Origin: an uncultured Clostridia bacterium
GTDB lineage: Bacteria; Bacillota; Clostridia; Lachnospirales; Lachnospiraceae
DNA length: 48,354 nucleotides
Assembly: GCA_946403295.1 (NCBI GenBank)
Contig: CAMIZL010000016.1
Span: forward strand, 1 to 48,354
Reading direction: 5' to 3'
The notes under the pieces: generated by a model
Told to the model about the DNA's origin: nothing
The model's database searches: none
The model's input: the letters and a program-made list of their open reading frames with translations, nothing else
Part shown: positions 10,996 to 19,402 of the stretch, in pieces
Layout of the letters: each line of letters opens with the position of its first letter
Numbering within the stretch: position 1 is the stretch's first letter
Program-made: the position numbers and the translations under genes

Positions 10996-11787
10996 ATGCA
11001 CTTTACGAAAATGCACGGACTTGGGAACGATTATCTGTACGTTTACGGGGAAGTTCCGGGAGATATAGTCGAGCTTTCGAAGAAGCTCTCCGACAGACAT
11101 TTCGGAGCGGGATCCGACGGTATGATCTACATCAGCCCCTCGGAGCTTGCCGATTTCAGGATGAGGATCTTTAACGCCGACGGCAGTGAAGCCAAGATGT
11201 GCGGCAACGGGATCCGTTGCGTCGGGAAATACGTTTATGATAAAGGATATACGGAGAAGAGACGGATCACTGTCGAGACCCTTTCGGGTATCAAAACTCT
11301 GGCGCTTGAGACTGCGAACGGCCGTGTAAGGTCAGTCACGGTTGATATGGGAAACGTGGTTGTGGGTGAAGAAGAGGAGATCACGATCCTCGGTCAAAAG
11401 GTTAAGTATGTGCCCGTCAATGTTGGCAATCCGCACATCGTCATCTTTACGGACGATGCGGAGAATGCACCGCTCACCACGCTCGGTGCGGCACTCGAAA
11501 AAGCCGACAGATTCCCCGGCGGAACGAACGTTGAATTCGTACAGAAGATCGGAGACGGCAGGATCCGCATGCGTGTCTGGGAACGTGGCAGCGGAATCAC
11601 GATGGCCTGCGGAACCGGAGCATGCGCAAGCGCCGCGGCATCGGTGAGCAGAGGGCTTTTCCCCTTCTCGGAGCCTGTGTCTGTAGAACTTGACGGCGGA
11701 ACTTTGCAGATAACGATCGAGCCCGACATGAGCACAAAGATGACGGGCCCCGCAGCGACTGTTTATGAAGCCGATGTGGCCATGTGA
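10996..11787 (+). CDS. dapF: Diaminopimelate epimerase
   Basis: Interconverts LL- and meso-diaminopimelate for lysine and peptidoglycan. The 263-aa protein has both catalytic cysteines in their motifs: Cys69 in AKMCGNGIRC and Cys205 in ITMACGTGAC. The starting HFTKMHGLGNDY is canonical. It lies 42 bp after carB and is followed by dapL, the aminotransferase that makes its substrate. The final codons and stop lie in the first unit of a 33-bp in-frame repeat; after the TGA at 11785 the frame stays open for 32 more codons to another TGA at 11884. Confidence 0.96.
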   Translation: MHFTKMHGLGNDYLYVYGEVPGDIVELSKKLSDRHFGAGSDGMIYISPSELADFRMRIFNADGSEAKMCGNGIRCVGKYVYDKGYTEKRRITVETLSGIKTLALETANGRVRSVTVDMGNVVVGEEEEITILGQKVKYVPVNVGNPHIVIFTDDAENAPLTTLGAALEKADRFPGGTNVEFVQKIGDGRIRMRVWERGSGITMACGTGACASAAASVSRGLFPFSEPVSVELDGGTLQITIEPDMSTKMTGPAATVYEADVAM

Positions 11788-11886
11788 AAGCAAGATTATG
11801 AAGCCGATGTGGCCATGTGGAAGCAAGATTATGAAGCCGATGCGGCCATGTGGAAGCAAGATTATGAAGCCGATGTGGCCTTGTGA
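11764..11886. repeat. 33-bp tandem repeat at the dapF 3' end
   Basis: Four units begin at 11764, 11797, 11830 and 11863. The period is 33 bp, so all units are in the dapF frame and would read YEADVAM followed by a stop or W, then KQD. The stop TGA is present in units 1 and 4, while units 2 and 3 have TGG at the same place. Units 2-4 otherwise differ by only a few bases. Confidence 0.9.
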
Positions 11887-11941
11887 AAGCAAGATTGTAA
11901 ATGATGAAAAAAGAAAGACATAAGTTAAAGAGGTTACTGTT

Positions 11942-13192
11942 ATGAATAAACCCAACATGCATTATGCGGAACTTAAGGATTCATATCTTTTTTATAATAT
12001 TTCGCAGAAGATCAAGGCGTACCTTGCGGAGCACGAGGGCACGCATCTCTACCGCATGGGTATAGGAGATGTATCGCGTCCGCTCTGTGACGAAGTTATC
12101 AAGGCCCTTCACGGCGCGGTTGACGATCAGGCTGTACAGGAGACCTTCCACGGCTACATGCCCGAGCCCGGTGCTCCTTTCCTGCGCAAGACCATCGCTG
12201 ATTACTACGCTTCGAGAGGTGTCAGGCTTGCCGAAGACGAAGTGTTTGTTTCAAGCGGCGCGAGCGATGAGCTCGGCGACATCCTCGATCTGTTTGACAG
12301 AGAAAACAGTGCACTCGTTATCGAGCCCGCTTATCCCGCCTATGTGGATGCAAACATCATAGCCGGAAGAAAGATAGTTCATCTCCCCGCGGGACGCGAG
12401 AACGGATTCCTGCCCGAGCCTTCGGAGTCTACTACTCGAGTTGAGTGTTTGGCGAGGAATCAGATGCGGTTAAAAACCGCATCTAAAGAGGAGGATGCTG
12501 TGGCAGACATCATATACATTTGCTCTCCCAATAACCCCACCGGTGCAGTCTTCAACAAGACTCAGCTCAAGGCATGGGTTGATTTTGCCAATAAACACGG
12601 TTCGGTGATCCTCTTTGACGCGGCTTACGAGGCGTTCATCGAGGACGAGACACTTCCTCGAAGCATCTTTGAGATCGAAGGTGCACGTACCTGTGCGATC
12701 GAGATCTGCTCGCTTTCAAAGACAGCCGGATTCACCGGAACAAGACTCGGCTATACCGTTATCCCCAAGGATCTTGAGCGCATGGGGCTTAAGTTCAACG
12801 ACATGTGGGTGCGTAACAGAACCACCAAGACAAACGGAGTTTCTTACATTATCCAGCGCGGCGGTGCAGCAGTCTTCACCCCCGAGGGACGCCGTCAGAT
12901 CATGGAGAATATCAGGTATTATAAGAACAACGCAAGGATCCTCACGGACACTCTCGATGAACTCGGCATCTGGTACACGGGCGGCAAGAACGCTCCTTAT
13001 GTCTGGATGCAGTGCCCGAACGGACTGAAGAGCTGGGAACTCTTCGATCTCCTCTTAAACAAGATACAGGTTGTCGGTACTCCGGGCGAAGGCTTCGGAG
13101 CATGCGGTGAGGGCTATTTTCGCTTCTCGTCCTTCGGAAGCCTTGAGGACACAACCGAGGCAGCACGCAGGATAAAGGAACTGTTCAAATGA
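11942..13192 (+). CDS. dapL: LL-diaminopimelate aminotransferase
   Basis: PLP-dependent transaminase making LL-diaminopimelate directly from tetrahydrodipicolinate. Family signs are LYRMGIGDVSRPL (37-49), YMPEPGAPFLR, ICSPNNPTGAVF and the PLP lysine in ICSLSKTAGFTGTRLG (Lys260). The protein is 416 aa, somewhat longer than family members I recall. The extra length maps to residues about 161-187, between GFLPEP and ADIIYICSP, where the expected text would run on directly. That insert carries a 10-bp perfect palindrome and a GAGGAGG site (12462-12500). The frame is intact through it, so the gene may well be functional. It sits 154 bp after dapF. Confidence 0.93.
   Translation: MNKPNMHYAELKDSYLFYNISQKIKAYLAEHEGTHLYRMGIGDVSRPLCDEVIKALHGAVDDQAVQETFHGYMPEPGAPFLRKTIADYYASRGVRLAEDEVFVSSGASDELGDILDLFDRENSALVIEPAYPAYVDANIIAGRKIVHLPAGRENGFLPEPSESTTRVECLARNQMRLKTASKEEDAVADIIYICSPNNPTGAVFNKTQLKAWVDFANKHGSVILFDAAYEAFIEDETLPRSIFEIEGARTCAIEICSLSKTAGFTGTRLGYTVIPKDLERMGLKFNDMWVRNRTTKTNGVSYIIQRGGAAVFTPEGRRQIMENIRYYKNNARILTDTLDELGIWYTGGKNAPYVWMQCPNGLKSWELFDLLLNKIQVVGTPGEGFGACGEGYFRFSSFGSLEDTTEAARRIKELFK
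12462..12502 (+). other. Palindrome plus ribosome-site motif within the dapL insert
   Basis: AGATGCGGTT (12462-12471) and AACCGCATCT (12475-12484) form a perfect 10-bp stem with loop AAA. It is followed by AAAGAGGAGG and, five bases later, an in-frame GTG at 12500. It resembles the leader of the gene at 15793. Internal translation from 12500 is possible but untested. The surrounding 27 codons have no counterpart in the DapL sequences I remember. Confidence 0.65.
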
Positions 13193-13245
13193 GTATCTAA
13201 AGCTCTGCTCACAAAGACAACAAAAAATGATTGTAATATTTACGG

Positions 13246-13306
13246 AAAAAAAGAAGATACTGTAGTATAATTATTTTATTATAATTTCAGTTGTCTTCTT
13301 TTTCTT
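13246..13306 (+). terminator. Probable terminator after dapL
   Basis: AAAAAGAAGA (13248-13257) and ACTG (13259-13262) pair with CAGT (13288-13291) and TCTTCTTTTT (13294-13303). The loop is AT-rich and itself contains TATAAT/ATTATA. The A-stem-T layout would allow termination on either strand. A second small hairpin, CCCGC-TTCT-GCGGG, follows at 13310-13323. Confidence 0.55.
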
Positions 13307-13395
13307 ATTCCCGCTTCTGCGGGTCTGACACAGTTATTGGGTTTTGGCATTTTTATGGGGCACGATGCTTCGTTACAGGAACAGGAGGGTACAAA

Positions 13396-14379
13396 ATGCA
13401 GAAGGTAAAATGGGGTATTTTAGGTACGGCAAACATCGCTAAGGGTTGCACGATCCCCGGTATGAAACAAGTGGATTGTTGTGAGCTTTATGCCATTGCG
13501 GGCAGGGATCCCGGTAAGACCCGCGAATTCCAAAAAGAATTTGGTTTTGAAAAAGCGTACGGCAGTTACGAAGAGTTACTTGATGATGCCGAAGTACAGG
13601 CAGTCTACATTCCGCTTCCGAACAATCTTCACCTGCAATATGTAAAAGCAGCGCTTGAAAAAGGCAAGCATGTGCTCTGTGAAAAACCTCTCGCCCTTAG
13701 TGCGGCGGAAGCACGTGACATGTTCGGGACTGCAGAAAAAAATAACAGGCTTCTCATGGAAGCTTACGCATATCTTCACAGCCCCTACATCAGAAGGCTT
13801 AAGAACGATGTAAAGAGCGGTGTCATAGGTGATGTGCATTATATTGAATCGGCTTTTATCACGCAGGGATACAAAGAAGATTTCCGCCTTCACAAGGAAC
13901 TCGGCGGCGGAGCCATGTACGATCTCGGATGCTATTGCACCACGATGATCCTGTCGCTTATCGATTCGGAGCCCGATTTCATAAAAGCCGATGCCGAATT
14001 CTCAGATCTCGGAGTCGATCTTATGACGGGTGCGATCATCCGTTTCAAGAACGGTGCGCGCGCGGCGTTTAACGTAGGCATGATCCTCGGAGAAGAGTCG
14101 AATTTCAGATTTGACAGATTATATATCCACGGCAGCAAGGGTTCTATCCGCTCCGATGTTGAATATAACAGAGAGGGCGATGTCGGATATAAGATATATA
14201 CAAGCGATGACGGTATCATAGAAAGAAGGATCCATGTACCGCAGAACTACGCTCTTGAGATCGAGCAGTTCAGCAGATGTATCCTGCTTGGTGAAGAACC
14301 GCACATCAGTCCCGAATTCTCGATCAAAAACGCTGAACTCATGGACAAGATACTCGAAAGGATAGGATATTTTCTTTGA
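13396..14379 (+). CDS. Gfo/Idh/MocA family NAD(P)-dependent oxidoreductase
   Basis: A 327-aa cytoplasmic dehydrogenase of the sugar/inositol oxidoreductase superfamily; the substrate is not deducible. The N-terminal Rossmann fold starts KWGILGTANIAKG, and the catalytic-region motif CEKPLALSAAEA carries the EKP lysine. The C-terminal alpha/beta domain includes GGGAMYDLGCY, typical of the group. The ATG at 13396 has AGGAGGG 6 nt upstream; an in-frame upstream start at 13291 would add sequence unlike the family. It is followed 15 bp later by an aldo/keto reductase, suggesting a two-gene operon for a carbohydrate redox step. Confidence 0.88.
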   Translation: MQKVKWGILGTANIAKGCTIPGMKQVDCCELYAIAGRDPGKTREFQKEFGFEKAYGSYEELLDDAEVQAVYIPLPNNLHLQYVKAALEKGKHVLCEKPLALSAAEARDMFGTAEKNNRLLMEAYAYLHSPYIRRLKNDVKSGVIGDVHYIESAFITQGYKEDFRLHKELGGGAMYDLGCYCTTMILSLIDSEPDFIKADAEFSDLGVDLMTGAIIRFKNGARAAFNVGMILGEESNFRFDRLYIHGSKGSIRSDVEYNREGDVGYKIYTSDDGIIERRIHVPQNYALEIEQFSRCILLGEEPHISPEFSIKNAELMDKILERIGYFL

Positions 14380-14394
14380 CGAAAGGAAAAAATA

Positions 14395-15525
14395 ATGAGT
14401 ATTGATTTATCAAAGATGCCCAAACTCGGATTCGGGCTTATGCGCCTTCCCGAAAAAGACGGTGTTATCGATCATGAACAGGTATGCAACATGGTCGATA
14501 AATATATGTCTGCGGGAATGAATTATTTTGATACGGCTTATGTTTATCACGGCGGCAGATCTGAGGTTGCGGCCAGAGAAGCGCTTGTTAAGCGTTATCC
14601 GAGAGAGTCCTTTATGATAGCCACCAAGCTTCCGGCATGGGAGATCAAGAAGGCAGAGGACGTAGACAGGATATTTAACGAACAGCTTGAGAGGGCGGGT
14701 GTTGATTATTTCGATCTTTATCTGCTCCATTCCATCGAGGACGGCAACAATTACGATACATACGAGAAATATGACTGCTTTTCATGGGGACTTAAGATGA
14801 AAGCGGAGGGCAGGATAAAGCACCTCGGCTTCTCGTTCCACGGCACACCCGAGCTTCTTGAAACAGTGCTTGACAAGCATCCCGAGGTGGAATTCGTTCA
14901 GATCCAGCTCAATTATCTCGACAGGACAAACCCGGTTGTTCAGTCCCAGAGGCTTTATGATATACTTAGCAGCCGCAATATACCGATCATCGTTATGGAG
15001 CCTGTCAGAGGCGGTATGCTCGCAAACATGCCTCCGAAGATCGAGGAGAGATTTAAGGAACGTCGTCCCGATAAGTCGATCGCTTCGTGGGCACTCAGGT
15101 TTGTCGGATCGCTTCCCGGTGTTATGACGATCCTTTCGGGCATGTCAAACGAGGAGCAGATGGAAGACAATATCGGCACGTTTAAGAATTTCGAGCCCCT
15201 CGCCAAAGATGAATTTGAGCTTATCGATTGGGCTACCGATGAACTTTTCAGCATGCCCCAGATCGGGTGTACGGCTTGCAGATATTGTGTGGACGGCTGC
15301 CCTCAGGGCATCGTGATACCGGATGTGTTCAGAACGATCAACACACTTCGTCGTTACCCCGATGACTGGAGGTCGAAGAATTTCTACAGAGGACTCACAA
15401 GCAGGAGCGGAAAAGCTTCCGATTGCATCGCTTGCGGACAGTGTGAAGGTGTATGTCCCCAGCACCTCCCGATCATAGAACTCATGAAAGAAGCTGCAGA
15501 GATCCTTGATACACCACAGCAGTAA
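14395..15525 (+). CDS. Aldo/keto reductase with C-terminal 4Fe-4S motifs
   Basis: A 376-aa protein. Residues 1 to about 280 are an aldo/keto reductase barrel (LGFGLMRLPEKDG; NYFDTAYVYHGG with the catalytic Tyr; IQLNYLDRTNPV). The C-terminal part has two ferredoxin-type cysteine motifs, CTACRYCVDGCPQG near residue 292 and CIACGQCEGVCPQH near residue 344, enough for two clusters. This fused form is common in Clostridia, where the natural substrates are mostly unknown. It is likely co-transcribed with the preceding oxidoreductase. A clear terminator follows at 15638. Confidence 0.9.
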   Translation: MSIDLSKMPKLGFGLMRLPEKDGVIDHEQVCNMVDKYMSAGMNYFDTAYVYHGGRSEVAAREALVKRYPRESFMIATKLPAWEIKKAEDVDRIFNEQLERAGVDYFDLYLLHSIEDGNNYDTYEKYDCFSWGLKMKAEGRIKHLGFSFHGTPELLETVLDKHPEVEFVQIQLNYLDRTNPVVQSQRLYDILSSRNIPIIVMEPVRGGMLANMPPKIEERFKERRPDKSIASWALRFVGSLPGVMTILSGMSNEEQMEDNIGTFKNFEPLAKDEFELIDWATDELFSMPQIGCTACRYCVDGCPQGIVIPDVFRTINTLRRYPDDWRSKNFYRGLTSRSGKASDCIACGQCEGVCPQHLPIIELMKEAAEILDTPQQ

Positions 15526-15637
15526 GCGTATTATCGACAACACATACACAAAACATAGCAACACTATATACACGATTTAGAATTTTTTGCAACAAAGTAA
15601 GAAAAATGTTGCGCACACATAAGCAATTCGGTAAAAT

Positions 15638-15680
15638 ATATCTCAGAAATTGCGATACGATTTCTGAGATATTTTTTATT
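15638..15680 (+). terminator. Intrinsic terminator after the aldo/keto reductase
   Basis: A 13-bp perfect stem (15638-15650 with 15660-15672), a 9-nt loop and a run TTTTTTATTT. It closes the 13396-15525 operon. TTGCGC (15609) and TAAAAT (15632) lie 17 bp apart immediately before it, but the -10 would abut the stem, so I do not call a promoter. Confidence 0.85.
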
Positions 15681-15792
15681 TACCAAAACTATATTAAATG
15701 CGTCTAATTGGGGAAAATACCGCTTCGTAGAAATGTTTCGCAAGAAAAAACGGAGACGGTTCGAAAAACCGCTTCCAAAGAGGAGGTCAACC

Positions 15793-17256
15793 ATGGGAGA
15801 GTTGGAAATTAAAGAGTGCAAAAGGGTTAACAGTCGTCTGTTGTTATGCTACCTTATCATCTTCATCATATTGCTTGCGGCTTATGCGATGGAGATCGTA
15901 AAGGGAGAAAGAGATATCCTCTATGTTGCATCGGTGATGGGTGTCGGGCTTTTGTTCCTTTTTATATCATATGTCTTTTACAGGATCAAACCTGTAGCCA
16001 ACAGGATCAGGTATATCGCAGCCATAGGATACGGTATCTTTTACGGTGTGATACTTGTGACCGGAAAAGAATATACGTACGTCTATATATTCCCCATGAT
16101 GTTTGTGCTCATGCTCACGTGTGACATCAAGCTTATCATGTCAACAAACGCCGTTGTGGTAGTCGCAAATATCGCCAGTGCGGTAATAACGTATTTTGAA
16201 GCCGAACCCGAACAGAGGGCAGCAACCCTCACCATGCTTGAGGTTCAGATCGCCGTGGTCGTTGTATGTGCCGTTTATTCGTTCCTGGCGATCAAGGTTA
16301 TCAAGACAAATAACGAAGAAAAAGCCGAGGCGCTTTTTAAAGAAAAAGAAACGTCCGACGAACTTGTGGAAAAGAACGAAAAGATCATTGAAGTAGCAAA
16401 TCAAAAGATCAAGAACGCCGTTGAAGCAGCCGATCTTCTTGATAAGAATTTTGACAACGTTCAAAGAGCGATCAAGGAAGTAAACGAGGGAGCCCAGCTT
16501 ACGGCAGCAACGGCCGAGAATCAGATGACGGCGATCCAGGAACTTGACAAGTCGATCATATCCGCCAAAGAGGAAGCGGCACGTGTTGATGAAAGTATGA
16601 ACGGCTTCATGAAGACGGCGGCTGATTGTACCGAAAAGAGTAAAGCGATCGGAAGTGGTATCGAGACGATCGAGGTTGAAACACAGGCTATCCTTAAAGG
16701 AGCGGAAGCACTTGAGGCGATGGCACTCGAGCTTAATGAGATCATCGATATAATCAGTTCCGTATCAAAACAGACCTCACTCCTTTCGCTCAATGCTTCG
16801 ATCGAGAGCGCCAGAGCCGGAGAGGCCGGCAGAGGATTCGCGGTTGTAGCGGGCGAGATCGGCAGCCTTGTTAACCAGACAAACGATGCAACGGCCAAGA
16901 TCTCGATGCGTGTCGGCGGAGTACAGGAAGAAGTCAAGACCATGAAAGAAAAGATCGGTATCATCGACAGGAGCGTTATCGAGCAGAAAGAGATGACATC
17001 CGCGATCATCGACAGTCTTGAGGATATGAGTAATATCGCTTCCGAAGCAAAGAAGCGTATGGAAGAGCAGCTCAGTCACATGGATCACATCAGTAACGAC
17101 AGTGCCCAAATCTCAGACAGCATCGGCACACTTTCGGGCGTTTCCGAAGAGACAACGGCCGAAGCAAGCACGACATTCGAACTCGTAAACGACAGCGTTG
17201 ATAAGATGGGACAGCTTACGGGAGATGTAAAAGCAATATTGGAAGTTCTTAAATAA
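15793..17256 (+). CDS. Methyl-accepting chemotaxis protein, membrane-anchored
   Basis: A 487-aa receptor-like protein. The N-terminal third has about six hydrophobic segments (first at residues 15-33) with very short loops, so there is no periplasmic-type ligand domain. A coiled-coil region follows, then the MCP signalling domain with its conserved tip SLNASIESARAGEAGRGFAVVA near residues 328-349, which contacts CheA and CheW in the family. There is no HAMP domain that I can recognise. The ATG at 15793 has GAGGAGG 5 nt upstream; an in-frame start at 15733 would translate an imperfect hairpin. No other chemotaxis or flagellar gene lies in the window, so it is a stand-alone receptor that may sense membrane or redox state. 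Confidence 0.9.
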   Translation: MGELEIKECKRVNSRLLLCYLIIFIILLAAYAMEIVKGERDILYVASVMGVGLLFLFISYVFYRIKPVANRIRYIAAIGYGIFYGVILVTGKEYTYVYIFPMMFVLMLTCDIKLIMSTNAVVVVANIASAVITYFEAEPEQRAATLTMLEVQIAVVVVCAVYSFLAIKVIKTNNEEKAEALFKEKETSDELVEKNEKIIEVANQKIKNAVEAADLLDKNFDNVQRAIKEVNEGAQLTAATAENQMTAIQELDKSIISAKEEAARVDESMNGFMKTAADCTEKSKAIGSGIETIEVETQAILKGAEALEAMALELNEIIDIISSVSKQTSLLSLNASIESARAGEAGRGFAVVAGEIGSLVNQTNDATAKISMRVGGVQEEVKTMKEKIGIIDRSVIEQKEMTSAIIDSLEDMSNIASEAKKRMEEQLSHMDHISNDSAQISDSIGTLSGVSEETTAEASTTFELVNDSVDKMGQLTGDVKAILEVLK

Positions 17257-17264
17257 GAGCGCTT

Positions 17265-18116
17265 TTATGCGGCTTTGCCTGACACCCCTTTAAGCGATCC
17301 GATCAGGAAACAGATCCCGAAAACCACGGCATCCGCAACCACGATCGTCGATCCGACGGGTGTGTCGAAAAGGATAGAGACTATAATACCGCTGAGCGAA
17401 CATATGACAGATATCAAGGCCGAACAGAGTGTTACGGCCTTGAAGCTTTTAAAGAGCCGCATGGACGAAAGAGCCGGAAAAACGATGAGAGCCGATATCA
17501 GCAGCGATCCGACGAGATTCATGGCCACAACGATTATGACGGCTGTGATGATCGCGATCAAAAGGTTGTAGGCTTCGGCATGAAGGCCCGATGCTCTTGC
17601 AAAGTCTTCGTCGAACGTAACGGCAAATATCCTGTTGTAGAAAACAATAAAAACCATAACAACGATGACCGAAAGGATGACGCACAGCATAACTTCCGTC
17701 CGGGTCAGCGTAAGAATCGACATTGCCCCGAAGAGACTGCTGCACACGTCGCCCGAAATATTGGCCGAGGTCGTGAAGACGTTCATCAAAAGATATCCGA
17801 CAGCGAGCGAAGCAACCGAGATCATGGCGATCGCCGCATCACCTCTAACCTTGGCGTTCTTTCCGGTGCGAAGCAGAAGCACCGCGCAAAGAACGGTCAC
17901 GGGGAGAACAAGTAACATGTTGTTCGTGAAGTTGAGCACCGCGGCAACGGCCAGAACACCGAAGGCAACATGCGAAAGACCGTCCCCGATAAACGAAAAA
18001 CGTTTGAGGACAAGCGTGACTCCGAGAAGCGATGAACATACAGCGATCAAAACCGCCGTGATTATCGCGTATCTTACAAAAGGATATTCCAGATATAACA
18101 TTAAGGATTCAAACAT
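17265..18116 (-). CDS. ABC-3 family metal (zinc/manganese) permease
   Basis: A 283-aa integral membrane protein of the ZnuB/MntB type with about eight or nine hydrophobic segments. Typical features are LKRFSFIGDGLSHVAFGVLA near the N terminus and LLISALIVFPALSSMRL in the last third. In the family it moves zinc or manganese together with a binding protein and an ATPase. Neither partner is adjacent: its convergent neighbour is a chemoreceptor and the divergent one a lipoprotein, so it is an orphan here. The ATG at 18116 is preferred over an in-frame ATG at 18236, since AAGGAGAGG lies upstream of it and the extra residues are hydrophilic and fall within the promoter region. Confidence 0.88.
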   Translation of the reverse strand: MFESLMLYLEYPFVRYAIITAVLIAVCSSLLGVTLVLKRFSFIGDGLSHVAFGVLAVAAVLNFTNNMLLVLPVTVLCAVLLLRTGKNAKVRGDAAIAMISVASLAVGYLLMNVFTTSANISGDVCSSLFGAMSILTLTRTEVMLCVILSVIVVMVFIVFYNRIFAVTFDEDFARASGLHAEAYNLLIAIITAVIIVVAMNLVGSLLISALIVFPALSSMRLFKSFKAVTLCSALISVICSLSGIIVSILFDTPVGSTIVVADAVVFGICFLIGSLKGVSGKAA

Positions 18117-18171
18117 CTCTTCGTGCGCCTCTCCTTTCCGCGGAATTGTGTCATTTCGAACGATCACGGTA

Positions 18172-18200
18172 ATTCTATCATTATGAGAACACCTATTCAA
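18172..18200 (-). promoter_or_regulatory. Promoter for the metal permease
   Basis: On the minus strand TTGAAT (18195-18200), 17-bp spacer, TAGAAT (18172-18177). This supports the start at 18116 rather than 18236. It is divergent from the promoter at 18221, leaving about 20 bp between the two -35 boxes, so one regulator could affect both. I see no clear Zur- or MntR-like palindrome. Confidence 0.65.
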
Positions 18201-18220
18201 CAGAATCTTTCGGCGAAGTG

Positions 18221-18249
18221 TTGTTTTATTTTGCAATAAGTCGTAGAAT
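18221..18249 (+). promoter_or_regulatory. Promoter for the lipoprotein and polymer-transferase operon
   Basis: TTGTTT (18221-18226), 17-bp spacer, TAGAAT (18244-18249), about 90 bp upstream of the start at 18339. It is arranged back to back with the permease promoter. Confidence 0.6.
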
Positions 18250-18338
18250 TTAAGACAGGTACGGCATTGAGGTCATGTTATCGTTGATAATAAAGGGTAC
18301 AAACTCAAGAGCTGAATTTGTGTGGGAGGTTGTTGACT

Positions 18339-19400
18339 TTGAACAAGAAAAAAACGGGATATATTTTCATATGTATCATTGCTGCGATGATCCTTTCGGC
18401 TACCGCGTGCGGTAAAACGGACTATTTCGAGCGCGAAGAGACCGGTGCGCCCGAAGAGACCGAAACAAAACACGATCCGAATGCGGAACTTATAGTACAG
18501 GGGAAAACGGTCAATGTTCCGGACATCTGTGAGATGAGTCTTGATTATCTGAGTATTTCAAGAGACGTCAAACCGAAGGAACCGGGCAGCACATATTCAC
18601 AGTACAGCGCTGCCGACGGGAAAGTCTATGTCGATCTGTGCATAGCATACAAAAATCTTGACACATCGGCTGTATCCGCGTACGATACCATGAAGTGTAC
18701 GCTGGTATATGCGGACAAATATGAATATAACGGTTTTTCAGCGATGGAGATCGAAAACAGATCTGATTTTGAATCTTCAAAGGCGGTTTCCGTTTCGCCG
18801 CTTTCGACGGAATACATCCACTACCTTTTTGAAGTTCCCGATGAAGTCAGGACCGGCGGAGAAGGGATCACCATTTATTTGACCGTCGGCGGAAAAGAAT
18901 TTAAGATCGAAGCCGATCCGAAGGCTATAGATATCGTCGGACTTGAGATGCATCCGGGAGCGGACGCGATCGAAGTCAAAAGTAAGACTGTCGTTACGAC
19001 GGAAAATTGCGAATTTAACGTAAATACAGTAGTGGTGACAAATGATGTCGTTCCGGCAAATCCCGGTGATTATTATGCTCATTTCGAAGCGGAACCCGGG
19101 AAATTGATCGTCGACATGAGCCTGTATTACAGAAATATTTCAAGCACAAAGATCGGAGTCGATAAGATCGGAAAATCCACGCTCGTGCTCAACGACCGTT
19201 ATGAATATTCCGGATTTGTCGTAGCCGAAAAGAACGACGGAACGGAATTTACCGATGCGGATGCCACAAGCATCCTTCCGCTCGAGACGGGAAACATACA
19301 TCACCTCTTTATGGTGCCCGAAGAGATCAAAGGCGGTAACGACCCGGTATATATTTGCTTTACGATCGATAATAAAAAGTATAAATACGTTATGAGGTAA
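18339..19400 (+). CDS. Putative lipoprotein with duplicated Ig-like domain
   Basis: A 353-aa protein not recognised by name. The N terminus has KKK, a hydrophobic stretch, then LSATAC, a plausible though imperfect lipobox giving a lipid-anchored cysteine. The rest holds two homologous modules of about 140 residues. Both share the pattern VxSKTV or VQGKTV, a beta-rich core, VDLCIAYKNLDTSA or VDMSLYYRNISSTK, then YEYNGF or YEYSGF and an ending IHYLFEVPDE or IHHLFMVPEE. This resembles DUF4352-like extracellular beta-sandwich domains. Start: TTG at 18339 with GGGAGG 9 nt upstream; upstream alternatives lie inside the ribosome site. It precedes the next gene by 2 bp, so they are one operon. Confidence 0.8.
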   Translation: MNKKKTGYIFICIIAAMILSATACGKTDYFEREETGAPEETETKHDPNAELIVQGKTVNVPDICEMSLDYLSISRDVKPKEPGSTYSQYSAADGKVYVDLCIAYKNLDTSAVSAYDTMKCTLVYADKYEYNGFSAMEIENRSDFESSKAVSVSPLSTEYIHYLFEVPDEVRTGGEGITIYLTVGGKEFKIEADPKAIDIVGLEMHPGADAIEVKSKTVVTTENCEFNVNTVVVTNDVVPANPGDYYAHFEAEPGKLIVDMSLYYRNISSTKIGVDKIGKSTLVLNDRYEYSGFVVAEKNDGTEFTDADATSILPLETGNIHHLFMVPEEIKGGNDPVYICFTIDNKKYKYVMR

Positions 19401-19402
19401 TC

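Noticed and set aside
11785-11886. Programmed TGA read-through or selenocysteine in dapF
   Set aside because: No recoding signal was recognised, and DapF is full length at the first TGA. The repeat is noted as an observation only.
12500-13192. dapL split into two genes with a second start at the GTG at 12500
   Set aside because: The frame is continuous through the insert, and both halves are needed for a PLP aminotransferase. Annotated as one gene with a possible internal start.
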